Positions 1 to 11,013 of a stretch of DNA of 64,000 nucleotides are shown in pieces; the stretch's first letter is position 1; the number at the start of each line of letters is the position of its first letter. Under the pieces are notes generated by a model that saw only the letters and a list, made by a program, of their open reading frames with translations, did not search any database and was not told where the DNA came from. Position numbers and translations under genes: made by a program. Location of the stretch: contig OX637393.1 of NCBI GenBank assembly GCA_951799425.1, forward strand, positions 25,128,744 to 25,192,743, read 5' to 3'. This DNA is from Ilex aquifolium (taxonomy: Eukaryota; Streptophyta; Magnoliopsida; Aquifoliales; Aquifoliaceae).

Positions 1-84
1 CCAAGAACAGAGTTTTGGATAAACAAACTTGATATAAAGAACAAATACAGTTCACCATAATATCCAATAATTCACAGATAGAAA

Positions 85-2713
85 CTAAGCGACGGGTTCC
101 TTGGCCTCTTCAGTATGCTCATCAGTAGCTTCCTTAGGCTTCAATGTCTCAATCTCTAGCATGAAAGAGTCCAGGTGAAGGTCGGGATATGACCTCTCGA
201 CCTGATCTTGGAAGTTCATGAACCATTGCACAAAAGCAGAAGCATTCGCCTTGAGGAGCTCAACAATCTTCTCATCTCAAGACTTTAGCTCTACCACTTT
301 CCCCTTCAGCTCCTCATCCTTCGCTCTCAACTCGGTGTCTTTTCCCTTGACGAAGTCCCAAAAATTAGTGTCCAGATTTGCATAGGATCTCTTTATCTTC
401 GCCAACAGCTATAACTCTTTCCTCCTTGGAAGCATCAACAGCGTCTAGTGCCCCTCCTAGCTCACGCTCCTTTGTAGCCAGATCATCCCTTAGCTGCCAT
501 TTGACAAGTTTGATCTTCTCAAGTTCAGAACACAAGAGAGCTTGCTCGAAAGACTGGCCAGCTAGTTCACTCGAAACACGCCTATGATGAAACTCCATCA
601 TTTTGATACATGCCAAAGCCAAGCAATAGGGTCACATACTATAAAAGAGAAATGGGGAGAATTCAGAAATAATATTTTAAAGGGGTAGCAATAGATCACA
701 ATACCTCAGTCAGGCCTTGGATGACATGTCTGGTCTTTCTTCCGAAGTTGATCTTCATAGCCTCCTCGGGGTTTGAGGTGGGGACTAGTTCGGCCAATGC
801 ATCTGCAACTACGGCAGGATCGCGCAAAAACCCATTGCCTTGCGTACCGCCTTGGGGAGATCTTGCTTGACCTCTTTTCCCTCAGAGAATGTCACCTGAT
901 GAGAAGCTGGATCCGTCCTGATAAGCTCAGCTCCTTTAGCCTAGGGCTCACTCTTGGATGGCAGGTTGATGAGCTCGCCTCCTTCCACCAGTTTCGTCGA
1001 TTTTTTCATGGAAAGGAGCTTAGAAGTTTTCACTAGCTTCCTCCTTTTCCTCTTCCTCTTGCCAGTAAATGCTACCATAATGAGACCAAGATCCATCTGG
1101 TCGGGAGACTCCACATACAATGATTTAGCACTCTGAGTAGGCAATGTCTCAATATGGGGATCAGGCCCGAACTCCGCAAGCTTTTCCCTGGTGACCAAAG
1201 TATAAAAATACTTAAGTCTATAGGCTTCAGCTAAAGCCACTTTCCTAGCCTCCGAAGCCTCAAGGGAAGAGTGAAAACCTATGCATAAACTAAAAGTCAA
1301 GCTTAGAACCACGAAAAATTCACAGTTAGCGGGCAGGTATTTAATTATCATTCTTACACGTGTTCCTCGGGATCCCCCAGGACCGAGGAATGCGGGGAAT
1401 ATCACCAAGCTCTCCTGACAACTCCCAGGAATCACCTCGAACGAAGAAGAACTTTGGCTTCCACCCTTGGTTAAAAGAAGGAAGCCCAGATATCAAACTC
1501 TTTGCCTTAACCCGCTTGGCAAAATAGAAAAAGCCCAATGCTAGAGAAGATTTAAGCTGAAAAAGGTGGGCGAACACACGAATAGTAGGTGAAGAACAGG
1601 GGTGGCTCAAGGTAAATTGAGGCCTAAAGCGGTAATACTAAATGAGGCCTTTTTATTTTTAGTATTATTTTTTTTAAAAAATATTTTTAATTTTTTTTTA
1701 AGTTAGAGAGGAGGATGTGATACTTTATTTTTTGTTTTTTTAAGAGAGGGAGAGATTTTATTTATTTATTTTTTAAAATTTTGATTTTTGAGTTTCTAAT
1801 ATTATGGATTGAATTGTAAGCCCAAATTATTGAAATTACAATTTTTTGATTGGGCTTAAATTTTTTGGGGCCTTTTTATAAGGCCTAAAATTTTTATGAA
1901 TTTAATTTTTTTATGTGGACTAGTTATGTATCTGTAATTATGGGGCCTTCTAAAAATTTGGGGCCTAAAGCCCATGCTTTTTTTTTAACACTATAGGGCC
2001 GGCCCTGGTGAAGAAGTGTTCCCACTCTCGTGCCAGTGAACAAAAAAGCCAACCAGTATGCCCCAACCATTTCGGGAAACTTAAGCTAGACACACATTAT
2101 AGAAGGCAAAGACATCTCGAATGAAGGGATGAACGGGGAACCTAGGACTAACGGAACACTGAAGTGAAGTAACAGGTCATCTCAGGAATAAGTGAATTAC
2201 ATCTCTCGTTTTCCCTAGGAAAGTGGAGCAAAATAGTAGTCAGAAAAGAGTACTTTTCCCTCAAGGCCTCCAAGTCGTCCTCGTCAATACGACTCGAGGT
2301 CGACTCGACACAACAAGTAAGATCAGACAGGTCTCGTCGGGCATTTTTTTTTGGGGGGCAGAAGAAGATGGAGCACCTTTGGACCCTTTTTTTTTGGTAC
2401 TGCTCGAGGAAACAGGGGGCAATGCTAAGGGAGGCTCGGCTGAACGACCTAAAGTTGAAGCCTCAGGCATCGATCTCAGGCCCACTAGATCTAACACCTT
2501 GGGGTGAAACTTGAACTTCTCTGCTAAAGCTAATGAGAATTGGTCACCCTCGACCAGGACACTATCGTCAGCAGGGGGTTTCTTGCCACCAAGGGGAGAG
2601 GAGGCCTCCTTAGCACAATCGCTAGAATGGGAAGCTAAAACCTCCTCAACACTCTCACCACTCCCATCCCCGAATGCAGAATCAGAAGGGGTATATAGAA
2701 CCACTCTCCCCAT
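85..2713 (-). pseudogene. Decayed antisense accessory ORF of a Tat-like LTR retrotransposon
   Basis: Read on the minus strand from about 2713 down to a stop at 85-87. Pieces at 2713-2261, about 2100-1341, 1435-941 and 622-365 fall in different frames. They look like the plant 'putative transposase, gypsy type' family: a low-complexity Ser/Lys-rich part, a segment ending WKPKFFFV (near 1470-1440), and a coiled-coil-like Glu/Lys-rich C-terminal part. Such proteins are known as additional antisense ORFs lying between pol and the 3' LTR in Tat-lineage Ty3 elements; their role is unknown. The plus-strand polypurine tract and LTR just downstream (3389 on) fit that arrangement. It is broken by frameshifts and by a MITE at 1597-2007. 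A GT...AG intron-like gap lies at about 644-704 in minus sense. The family call rests on pattern recall and not on a search. Confidence 0.5.
1597..2007. mobile_element. hAT-like MITE (411 bp)
   Basis: The ends are CAGGGGTGGCTC and, read inward from the right end, CAGGGCCGGCCC (9 of 12 matching). It is flanked by an exact 8-bp duplication gtgaagaa (1589-1596 and 2008-2015). An 8-bp duplication with CAGGG ends is the hAT signature. The interior is AT-rich, with repeated GGCCT/AGGCC motifs and no ORF. It sits inside the antisense ORF. Removing the element and one duplication copy leaves that frame open across the site. Confidence 0.85.
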
Positions 2714-3388
2714 TGGGGGCTAAAATTGTAACCCAAAATACAAAGGAGGCAGATGCAAATCGCAATCCGTCAGAAATAAAGGGACTAAACTCCAGGATCT
2801 GACCAAGGATAACCTCAATAGGAGAGAGTAATTTACAAATTGTGAAAGAAAATCAAAACTACTAGAGTGATTTCAAATGTAGCTAAACCTCTAAATAATG
2901 AAATGGAACTTGTGGCCCCATCAGCGGGGGTTAAAGGGATCCAAAAATGAAGGAAGAAAAAAGGCGAGGACATACCTAATGAGGAGCTAAGTTCAACTTG
3001 TAGAAGAACGAAAGCCCAGAACTCTCAGAACCACCGACAATACGAAGCAGCCACCTTAGAGTCCAGAAGGAGAAGAAATGAGCGCGAAAAGCCTGAAATT
3101 CAAAATATCAGTAAAAAGGCAAGGCGATTACCCTTTTTATAATATTTATTACCATGATGAGACGTGGGAAAAAGACGTACAGGAGGAGCCATACAGGAGG
3201 AGCCCTCTCCAAGCGACACATGTCTTTTCCTAGCATGCCTCTCACATCAGAGCAAATATGGGAAAATTGAATAAGTCACTGGCACAGCGCCTATAATGAT
3301 GAGAAACCCTCATCCACAGAAGTAATCATTGTAATGAAAAAGATGATTTTAACCGCAGGGTAGAGTTAGAAGGTCATCCTCCTGACCT
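2714..3388 (+). other. Non-coding 3' region of the Tat-like element
   Basis: The stretch between the start of the antisense ORF and the polypurine tract has no ORF of note. It would act as the promoter or leader side of the antisense ORF, but no clear TATA box or other signal was identified. Confidence 0.4.
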
Positions 3389-3406
3389 GGGGCTGGGGAG
3401 GGGGGG
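3389..3406 (+). other. Polypurine tract of the Tat-like element
   Basis: An 18-base purine-rich run, ggggctggggagggggg, stands just before a candidate LTR start (TGATGATGG at 3414). This is the plus-strand priming site expected next to a 3' LTR and fixes the element's orientation as plus. Confidence 0.65.
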
Positions 3407-3413
3407 CAACTAA

Positions 3414-4144
3414 TGATGATGGATTTTAAGTCTGGACCCCTTTCGAAGCCCAAAACCCCTTTGGGCTCACACAAGACCACCCAAGTGCCTCATAAAAGAT
3501 AGCATTCACCGGGCCCAATTTGGACCATAGCCCAGCTCCATGGAAGCCCAAAATAATTCAGCTCAGAATAGATGTCAGCTTGGCATCAACAAGCTCGGTA
3601 CTAATATCCGCTTCGGAGTTGGGAGCACGACACCAAGCAATTCAAAAATGGTCGTATCACGATATGTGGATAGGAGACAAGGGGACAATACCTGAAAATC
3701 CAAACCAACAAATATTCACCGGCAGTGGAGATGGCCCACATATTCCGTTCAAGGCATAGTTGGCGCAGAAAAATGTCAGGGATGGTAGAATCAGCTATAG
3801 GGCAAACAAGGAGGGGACTACAGAATCAGCTAGGAAATGAACCACTGCGAAACCCTAATGATGGGATGTATAAATAGCAAACAATACCACTGTGTAAAGA
3901 TATATAAAAGAATATCACTTAGCAGTAACCTAGAAAAGGCTTCCAGCCAAATCTCTTGTAATAACAATTTTTTTCCCCAAGCAATACAACTCCCCAAGGA
4001 GCAAGAGTCTTCCTTACAGTGGATGTAGTCTTAGTCCTTTGGCTGGGGTGAACCACTCATATTTATGTCTTTGTATCACTTTCATCACTTAGTTCGTTTT
4101 CTGTCACATAGGTACATACTCATTCCTTCTGGGCCACACCCCCA
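3414..4144 (+). repeat. 3' LTR of the Tat-like element (ends approximate)
   Basis: Starts after the polypurine tract with TG. It holds a TATA-like tgtataaatag at about 3868 followed by an untranslated part typical of plant LTRs (splice/polyA-like segment with ggatgtagtc and ggctggggtgaacc near 4021-4051). A CA-ended limit near 4144 is a guess. The 5' LTR and the target duplication lie outside the window. Confidence 0.5.
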
Positions 4145-4590
4145 AATTGTTCTGTAATTGGGTTAGTTGATTTCAAGTACCATCATATACTACTATCTTT
4201 TAATTAGAAATCTGATCATTTTTTTGGATGTTGTAAATTTTTTCTTTCTCCTAGATTGTTCGTAATTTTGTTTCATTCTATTGTGCAAACAACACAGATG
4301 TAATGAAACCAAAAGCCCTAATCTTTTTGGATCATAATTCTTTGATTTGTTCATGTGGTGTTTCGGTTTTTACTTTCTTGGCAACGACTATGTTTTTTGA
4401 TGACTAATTGATTTTTTTATTGGGAGCATATGTATTAAATGATATGCACTTGATGTCTTCCTAATCATTAATGTTTAGTTTTGATGATGTATTAGTGAGG
4501 GTTTCTTGATGGTATACTTAATTGAATTCTAATTTAATTCCTGCCAGTGGATGATCAACAATGGATTACATGCTATTTATATGCTATCAA
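4145..4590. other. Unassigned AT-rich sequence before the LINE
   Basis: No ORF or element ends are visible. It is the left half of the locus entered by the LINE, and its continuation is at 8771. It may be intronic sequence of an old host gene (see the exon-like stretch in the duplication). Confidence 0.3.
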
Positions 4591-4681
4591 TAAAGCAGGC
4601 ATTTTCTTTCCAGCAAAAGGGATGATCAGCCCACTTGGGTGGTGACTATCAATTTGGATGGGGGCAAGATATTAGAATTTT
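4591..4681. repeat. Left copy of the 91-bp LINE target-site duplication
   Basis: Matches 8680-8770 at 89 of 91 bases (differences at 4596 and 4653). The match stops exactly where LINE sequence begins (4682) and, on the right, begins exactly after the LINE's A-rich tail. Confidence 0.9.
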
Positions 4682-4689
4682 GGGTTAAA

Positions 4690-6441
4690 CGAGCAAATTG
4701 AAAAAAGGTTATAGAGGAGGCATGGAGAATTAAAACCACATAAGGGGCTATAAGGATTGCTACAAAAATATTCAGAATTGTCGGATTGGGCTCCTTAAGT
4801 GGAAACAAGAAAAGTTGGGAAATGTACCTTGTAGATTGGAGGAACTAAGACTAAGATTGGTGGATTTAAAGGAGGGTATAAGAAATGAGGATACCCACAT
4901 ATTGGAACAAGAAATCAAATGTGAGCTGGACGAATTGCTAGATGCAGAGGAAGAACATTGGCGGCAAAGGTCTCGGATACAGTGGCTAAGGTAAAGGGAT
5001 TGTAACACTTCATTCTTTTATGCTTGGGCAACACAAAGACAACCAGCAAATAGCACAAGTACCTTGAAAGACGACCAGGGAAGATGGTGTGAAAGCCAGG
5101 AAGAGATTGAGCGAGTTGCAGAGGGTTACTTTAAATCACTGTTTTCATTAGTCCGACCTTGCAGACAGGACATTGAAGCTGTACTAAGAGCAGTAGACCA
5201 CAAGGTGACAGATGCTATGAATGCAAGTCGTATGTGGTGCTTCCAAGCTGATGAGGTAAAGCTCGCCCTTTCTCAGATGTATTCTACCAAATCTCCGGGC
5301 CCGATGGTGATGCCTGCTCTATTTTTTCCAAAAATACTGGAATATCGATGGCCCCGATGTCCTCCATTGTGTATTGTCTTTTTTGAATGAAGGTTTCCCT
5401 ATCAAATCGAACTACACTCATATCTTGTTGATCCCGAAGTGCCCTATTCTAGAAAACATGTCTCAATTTCGACCCATAAGCTTATGTAATGTTTTATACA
5501 AACTTATCTCAAAAGTTTTAGCCAATAGGTTGAAAGTGGGTTCTTTCCTACCAGGTCATCTTATTACAGGTAACGTCTTAGTTGCCTTCGAACCTAATCA
5601 TTTTCTCAAATGTAAAACTCGGGGGAAGCATGGTCATATTTCTTTAAAATTAGACGTGATCAAGGCTTATGATAGGGTTGAGTGGTTATTCATTGAGAAA
5701 ATGATGGAAAAATTGGGTTTTGACAGTAGATGGATCTGCCTAATAATGAAGTGTGTCACTTCGGTTTCATATTTCCTGATTTTGAATTCCAACCAATGTG
5801 GCTTTTTCCATCCAGAGAGAGGTCTCCGTTAAGGGGACCTTTTATCTTCTTATATTTTCCTCATTTGTGTAGAAAGGATGTCGACTTTGTTAAAAGTTGC
5901 TGAGCGTTATGGGCTTTTCACTGGGTTGTCTATTAGAAGGGGATGCCCAAGAATTATACATTCGTTCTTTGTTGACGACAGTATGTTATTTTTCAATGCT
6001 TCCATACTCGAAGCAGGAGAGGTTCAAAAAATCTTGAGGACCTATGAGCTGGCATCGGGGCAGAAAATTAATTTGGAGAAGTCTGCAATGGTATGTAGTA
6101 GAATTGTATCTATCGAGAGTGCGGTAGAATCACAAGCAATTTTGGGTGTGCAGCACGTCCCAGCACATGATAAATATTTAGGCTTGCCAACTATTTTGGG
6201 TAAAACCAAAAGAGAAGTCTTCAATGGAATAAGGGAGAGAGTGTGGAGGAGAATGCAAGGATGGAAGGAACAATTTTTATCGCAAGCCAACAAGGAAATA
6301 TTAATTAAAGTAGTCACTCAGGCCATACCAACATATGCGATGGGCTGTTTTAAATTTTCAGAGGCTTTGTGTGCTGAGTTGGAGTCTTTGATATCAAATT
6401 TTTGGTGGGGGCAGAAAAATGGAGAGAGGAAAGTGCATTGA
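4690..6441 (+). pseudogene. LINE ORF2, linker and reverse transcriptase domain (broken)
   Basis: The linker ends with a WLRxxDCNTSFFYAWA-like motif near 4980-5030 (one in-frame stop). Reverse transcriptase follows: a YTHILLIPKC..FRPISLCN block (5410-5490), KAYDRVEW (5661-5690), GLR followed by a TAA at 5830-5832 where QGD is usual, and a catalytic FVDD at about 5968-5980 in place of the common FADD/YADD. The region after the active site, with the GLPT block at about 6181, is intact to the stop at 6439. It would have reverse transcribed its own RNA at the nicked target. The stop at 5830 is one transition away from a glutamine codon. Confidence 0.88.
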
Positions 6442-7500
6442 GTGATCTGGCCAAATATGTGCAAGAGAAAATCAACAGGCGGTATGGGGTTCTGAGATCT
6501 TAGAGCCTTCAACTTAGCCCTTTTGGCAAAGCAAGCATGGAGAGTCTTTCATGAAACACATACCCTCCTCATTAAGTTGCTAAAAGCCAAATATTTTTCT
6601 TCGTCAAATTTTTTGGAAGCTAATCTTGGTAGTCAACCATCTTATACATGACGTAGCATCTTAGCTTCACGGAATTTAATCGAAGCAGGGTCAAGGTGGA
6701 AAATTGAAAATGGAGCCAGGGTGAGGATATGGAAGGGTAGATGGATTCCTACTCCAAACAACTTTATGCCCATAACACCTCCAAACATTCTTGAGTGAGG
6801 ACGCCACAGTTAACGAACTGATCGAAGTAGGGACAAGCCGGTGGGATGAGAAACTACTGGATATTATTTTCTTTCCTCACAAAGCCGCAACCATCAAAAG
6901 CACTTGTCTGATAGACCCCAGGGAGGATGACAAACTAATTTGGCACCACAACAAAAATGGGGGATTTACAGTGTGCAATGCCTACTATGTAGTAGTTGAG
7001 CAAAATCTGGCAACCACCGAACGATTATCGACTTCAAGCAGTGCCGAGTAGGAGAATTGGAGCTTTTTGTGGAACCAAAAATTCCTGAGTAAAGTCAAGA
7101 TTTTTATTTGGAGGTTTTGTTTAATGCTCTTCCGACCAAAGATAATCTCAAGCGAAGGAAAATTAGAATGGATGACCTGTGTTTTGTATGTCGAAGAGAT
7201 GTTGAAACAGGGATGCACATTTTGCAAGATTGCTACTGGGCAAAACTATCTTGGCTGGTGAGCTCTATTCACAGAATAGTTCACATACCCACCATAAGCC
7301 CTCTGCAATGGGTTAGAGGTATCTACCATTTACTAAAAGAACATGATTTTGCTTTATTTTTAGTACAATGTTGGATGATTTGGCGATATAGAAACGAGAG
7401 GGTTTTTCAAGGAACCACAACAAACCCAGTTGGAATATCTCAAGCAGCTGCAAAATATTTTGTACAAATACAAGCAGCTTTGGAGAAGAAGGCATAAGAG
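6442..7500 (+). pseudogene. LINE ORF2, C-terminal region with zf-RVT domain (broken)
   Basis: Continues from reverse transcriptase in changing frames (6791-7051, then 7108-7497). The part at about 7100-7260 shows the zf-RVT pattern typical of plant LINEs: a PTKDNLKRRKI-like stretch, a Cys-x2-Cys pair, and then a His and Cys in a HILQDCYWAKLSW segment. Several frameshifts and a TAG at about 7048 break it. Confidence 0.8.
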
Positions 7501-7539
7501 GAAATTCCATCCACCTCGCCACCCAGCATGCTCAGCTGG

Positions 7540-7985
7540 AATGTGCCTAAAACGGGGGTTTTTAAGGTTAACTTTAGTGCATTGCCAGTGGACATCAGCC
7601 AGACTCTTGGAGTGGGAGTGGTCATCAGGAATGAGATGGGAAGCTTTGTGGCTGGGCTTTCAAAAAAAAAAATTGGATAAGGCCACATCCAACCAAGCAG
7701 CCAGTTTTTATGGGTTAAAAGAAGCAATTCTTTTCGCACAGCAACAAGGAGTAGATGAATTAATTTTGGAAGGGGAGGATATTGAAGTTCTGAAGCAACT
7801 CATAGCAGGTAGAGAAGGATCTTCTTAGATGGGTCCGGGGGTAGCTGATATTGTGAATGAACTTCGAAAATTCAGATTTCATGAGGTGGCGATCGTTCGG
7901 CGACAAGGAAATCGGGTAGCAATTAGTTTAGCCAAACATGCAAATTTTATAGATAATATGGAAGTACTACTTGAAAGCACAGAGT
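7540..7985 (+). pseudogene. LINE ORF2, RNase H domain (broken)
   Basis: RVT_3-type RNase H follows zf-RVT as in many plant L1 elements. The motif normally containing the first catalytic Asp reads FKVNFSA, so that Asp appears replaced. The middle (GLKEAILFAQQQGVDELILEGED) keeps acidic residues, and the end reads RRQGNRVAISLAKHA in place of the usual R-x-x-N-x-x-AD-x-LA. A TAG at 7827 interrupts it. Confidence 0.75.
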
Positions 7986-8082
7986 AATAAAAAAAAAATG
8001 GTTAACATATTTGTATTCACACTCAAAATCAAATTACAAACATAGAGGAGATAAATAAATTTAAACACCGATTATAGTAGGG

Positions 8083-8345
8083 TGAACGGTGGTAGTGGTG
8101 GTGGACGACAGTGGTGATGATGTGAGACGGTGATGGTTGTGGTAGGCAAGACGACGACCATGGTGGTAGTAGTAGACGTGGGTGGCAATGGTGACAGTGG
8201 TGGTGGTGGTAAGGTGGTGGCAGCAGCGGTGGTGGGGGTGGTGGGTATGATAGGGTGGCGATAGTGATTGTGGTGGAGGTGGGGGTGGGGGGTGGTGATG
8301 GCGGGGGTGGCGGCAGTGGTGGTGGTGGTGAAGCGGTGGGGCGGT
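8083..8345 (+). repeat. Imperfect GGT/GTG trinucleotide repeat
   Basis: About 260 bases made almost wholly of ggtggt, gtggtg and variants, strongly G-rich on the plus strand and C/A-rich on the minus. Long apparent Pro/His/Thr ORFs on the minus strand are by-products of the repeat. It lies in the 3' part of the LINE or in a secondary insertion there. Confidence 0.85.
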
Positions 8346-8367
8346 TTCAAACACTATTTTTTTTTTT

Positions 8368-8403
8368 AAAGTACTTCTGAGAAATAATTTCTAGAAGTAC
8401 TTT
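8368..8403. repeat. Short inverted repeat, possible MITE end
   Basis: aaagtacttct and agaagtacttt form an 11-base stem around a 14-base AT-rich loop. It resembles the AAAGTGCTTCT ends seen in some plant hAT MITEs. A second element end was not found, so the assignment is weak. Confidence 0.35.
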
Positions 8404-8679
8404 GAAAAAGTCATTCCAAACACACCATTATGGGCATATTTTCCCTATTAAATTTAGGGTGTTAATATTAGCCGTTAGATTAATTTTAAAATAAAATTTA
8501 AAGCGATCTCAACCACGAATAGCAAAAATTATTTTGTTTATCTTTTGAGATTTGAATTATATTGTACTTTATTATATAGATGGTAGGAGCATCCACCAAA
8601 ATTTGTGATGCCGCTCCTTTTTTCCAACAAACGATTGTGAATAAAAACTACCGCTTCAATTAAAAAAAAAAAAAAGAAG

Positions 8680-8770
8680 TAAAGTAGGCATTTTCTTTCC
8701 AGCAAAAGGGATGATCAGCCCACTTGGGTGGTGACTATCAAGTTGGATGGGGGCAAGATATTAGAATTTT
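8680..8770. repeat. Right copy of the 91-bp LINE target-site duplication
   Basis: Pairs with 4591-4681. It begins directly after the LINE tail and includes a ttttctttccag acceptor-like sequence followed by an exon-like open stretch that ends in TAA where it meets the flank (8769-8771). Confidence 0.9.
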
Positions 8771-9369
8771 AAAAAATATAGTTGGAATTCGAATATTATA
8801 TTGAAACCTTTGTTTTCATTAATAAAAAAATTAGTAAATCTATTCCATTTCTAGATCATTGTACATAGTTGTTTAGCATGGATGAGTTTCATTTTTTTAT
8901 CCCTGATTTCTTTGTAAGTTTTCATTGTTTTGCTTTTTTATTGTATTTGGATTTTTCATGTTAATCCTTTTTGAGTGAATTTGATACCATGATTATGTTT
9001 CAACTGAAATTGGTGCATTTGGCCATTGTAGTAATTTTGTGCAAATTGGTACAGTTTGCCTTTGCAACTTTATTGGTCTTATTTATGTTTGTTTTTTTGC
9101 AGTTTTATGGTGTAGTTGTGAAATACAAAAATTGTGTATACAGGTTACAAAAAAAATTTGGGTACTATTCTTAGAGGTAATTTTGCCAAAAGTTTTAAAA
9201 CTTTATTAGACATAAAAAATTAAATATTTATCGAGTTAAAATTGGATATCGAATTCTATCAATATATGTCCCTTCTCTCAAAAGGGTATTTGTAGATGTT
9301 GGTTACTCTAATTGCTAATTTTATTTTATTTTTAATAGTGTCTTCAAGTATGGAAATTAGCTGGTGTAT
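8771..9369. other. Unassigned AT-rich sequence
   Basis: Right half of the LINE target locus. It holds only short chance ORFs, of which the 67-codon one at 8971 is very hydrophobic and AT-biased. No element ends recognised. Confidence 0.3.
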
Positions 9370-9948
9370 CTATATAACAAATAAATTAGAATGGGGAACG
9401 CATGAGAAGCCTTCCTTCCACACATCCTATTTTTCTAAAAGTTTATTTTTTCTTAATTATCATACTAAGTTTTCCTCCAATCACATTATATCATGTGTTT
9501 GTTGTAATCACTTCTCAATCCCCTATTAACTACCCACTATTTTTTTCAAGTTTATTTTTACTATTCAATAATTTAGTTTTTTTTTTTACCTTCTTAAGTG
9601 ACAAGATGAAACAAAAAAAAATAAATTAAAAATTAATAGAATATATATCCCATGCATCGCATGGGGCCATGATGTCATAAATTCCACATATGCAAGAAAA
9701 TATTGCCCAAGTAATCACACCACAAGAACATACCCGTGTGCTGTGTATTTTCAATGAATTACTACCAATTTATCAATTTGTGTGAGAATATTTTTAGACA
9801 GGCCAATTCATTAAATGAGCTGTGTTTGTTGCAAAGATTAGTGTTTGATGATTCGATACTGAATAACGAATATCTCTTCCAGATGAAAGAAAATTCTTTT
9901 TGAAAAGTAATTTTAAGTCGTCTGTTAGAACTTGAAAAATTCCCAAAG

Positions 9949-9986
<38 letters not shown>

Positions 9987-10555
9987 CAAATAAATTAGAA
10001 GGGAGAAGGCATGAGAAGTCTTCCCTCCACACTTCCAAATTTTTTAGAATTTTTATTTTTAGAATATATAACAAATAAGTCTTCCCTCCATACTAAGCTT
10101 TCCTCCAATCACATTATACGATGTGTCTTTTGTAACCACTTCTCAATCCCTATTAACTACCCACTATTTTTTCAAATTTATTTTTACTATTCAATAATTT
10201 AGTTTATTTTTTTTACCTTCCTAAGTGACAAGAAGAAACAAAAAAAAAAATTAATAGAATATATATCCCATGCATTGCACGGGGCCACATATTCAAGAAA
10301 ATATTGCCCTAGTAATCACACCACAAAGAACATACCCGAGTGCTATGTATTTTCAATGAGTTGCCACCAACTTATCAATTTGTTTGAGAATAATTTTAGA
10401 CAGGCCAATTCATTAAATGGGCTGAGTCTGTTGCAAAGGTTAGTGTTTGATGGTTCAAAAATGAATAACGAATATCTCTTTTAGATGAAAGAAGATTGTT
10501 TTTTAAAAGTAATTTTAGGTCATTTTGTAGAGCTTGAAGAATTCTAAAGTTCTAG
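9370..10555. repeat. Tandem duplication of about 609 bp with a (TA)n block between
   Basis: Copy 1 is about 9370-9950 and copy 2 about 9979-10555. Both hold acaaataaattagaa, the same 'atatatcccatgcat[c/t]gca' segment, 'caggccaattcattaaatg' and 'gaataacgaatatctctt' in the same order, with substitutions and small indels. A (TA)n microsatellite at 9952-9984 separates them. No coding function is apparent. Confidence 0.85.
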
Positions 10556-11013
10556 AGTATTTAAGTCTAATACATAATTATATCTCTATAGATATTTGTT
10601 TTTCTAACCAAACAATTATTAATACACCTATTTTAATTTGTGCCAAAATAACAGATGCTAAGAAAAACAAAAGGCCATGGACTTGGAATGGACCTTGGAA
10701 GTGACAAGCACATCAAGAATTCAGACCGTAAATTTGTCATATCTTCTCAGCACAAATCACTTATTCATTTTTCACTTCTCTTCTGTATCGTCTACAAGGA
10801 CTTGTTTGTATTTCTATTTCTCTGTATCTGTTTATTTCACTTTTTATCTAGACCTCGTTTTTTGACTTTGCTCATCTCCAGGGAAGGATGTCTAGAAACT
10901 TGTAAGATATCTTCTTTAGCTAATTATGCTATTCTACTTTCTATATCTTCTATAATAATTTATAGATAATTTGAAATGGACACTTATGATATTTCAGAAT
11001 TTGGGGGCACACT
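10556..11013. other. Unassigned sequence before LTR A
   Basis: T-rich, with a 104-codon open frame at 10655-10969 of hydrophobic, low-information composition. Not called as a gene. Confidence 0.3.

Larger units (their letters stand above)
4682..8679 (+). mobile_element. 5'-truncated L1-type LINE
   Basis: A 4.0 kb non-LTR retrotransposon that lacks ORF1 and the endonuclease and starts in the linker before reverse transcriptase. Order: linker (4682-5060), reverse transcriptase (5064-6441), zinc-finger-like zf-RVT region (about 7067-7500), RNase H (about 7550-7985), an A-rich stretch at 7986-8000, a GGT-repeat segment, and a tail of As at 8661-8679. It is flanked by a 91-bp duplication. Stops and frameshifts show it is dead. 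The sequence at 8577-8660 resembles a continuation of the ORF2 C-terminus, so 7986-8576 may be a secondary insertion, but no clear duplication marks it. Confidence 0.9.

Noticed and set aside
954-1136. Plus-strand small ORFs in the first 3 kb
   Set aside because: They oppose the antisense accessory ORF and have no family signal.
8061-8354. Two long minus-strand ORFs rich in Pro, His and Thr
   Set aside because: They are translations of the GGT/GTG trinucleotide repeat in different frames, with no protein family features.
7986-8576. Secondary transposon within the LINE 3' end
   Set aside because: ORF2-like text seems to resume at 8577, but no terminal repeats or target duplication could be paired, so only noted in the LINE entry.
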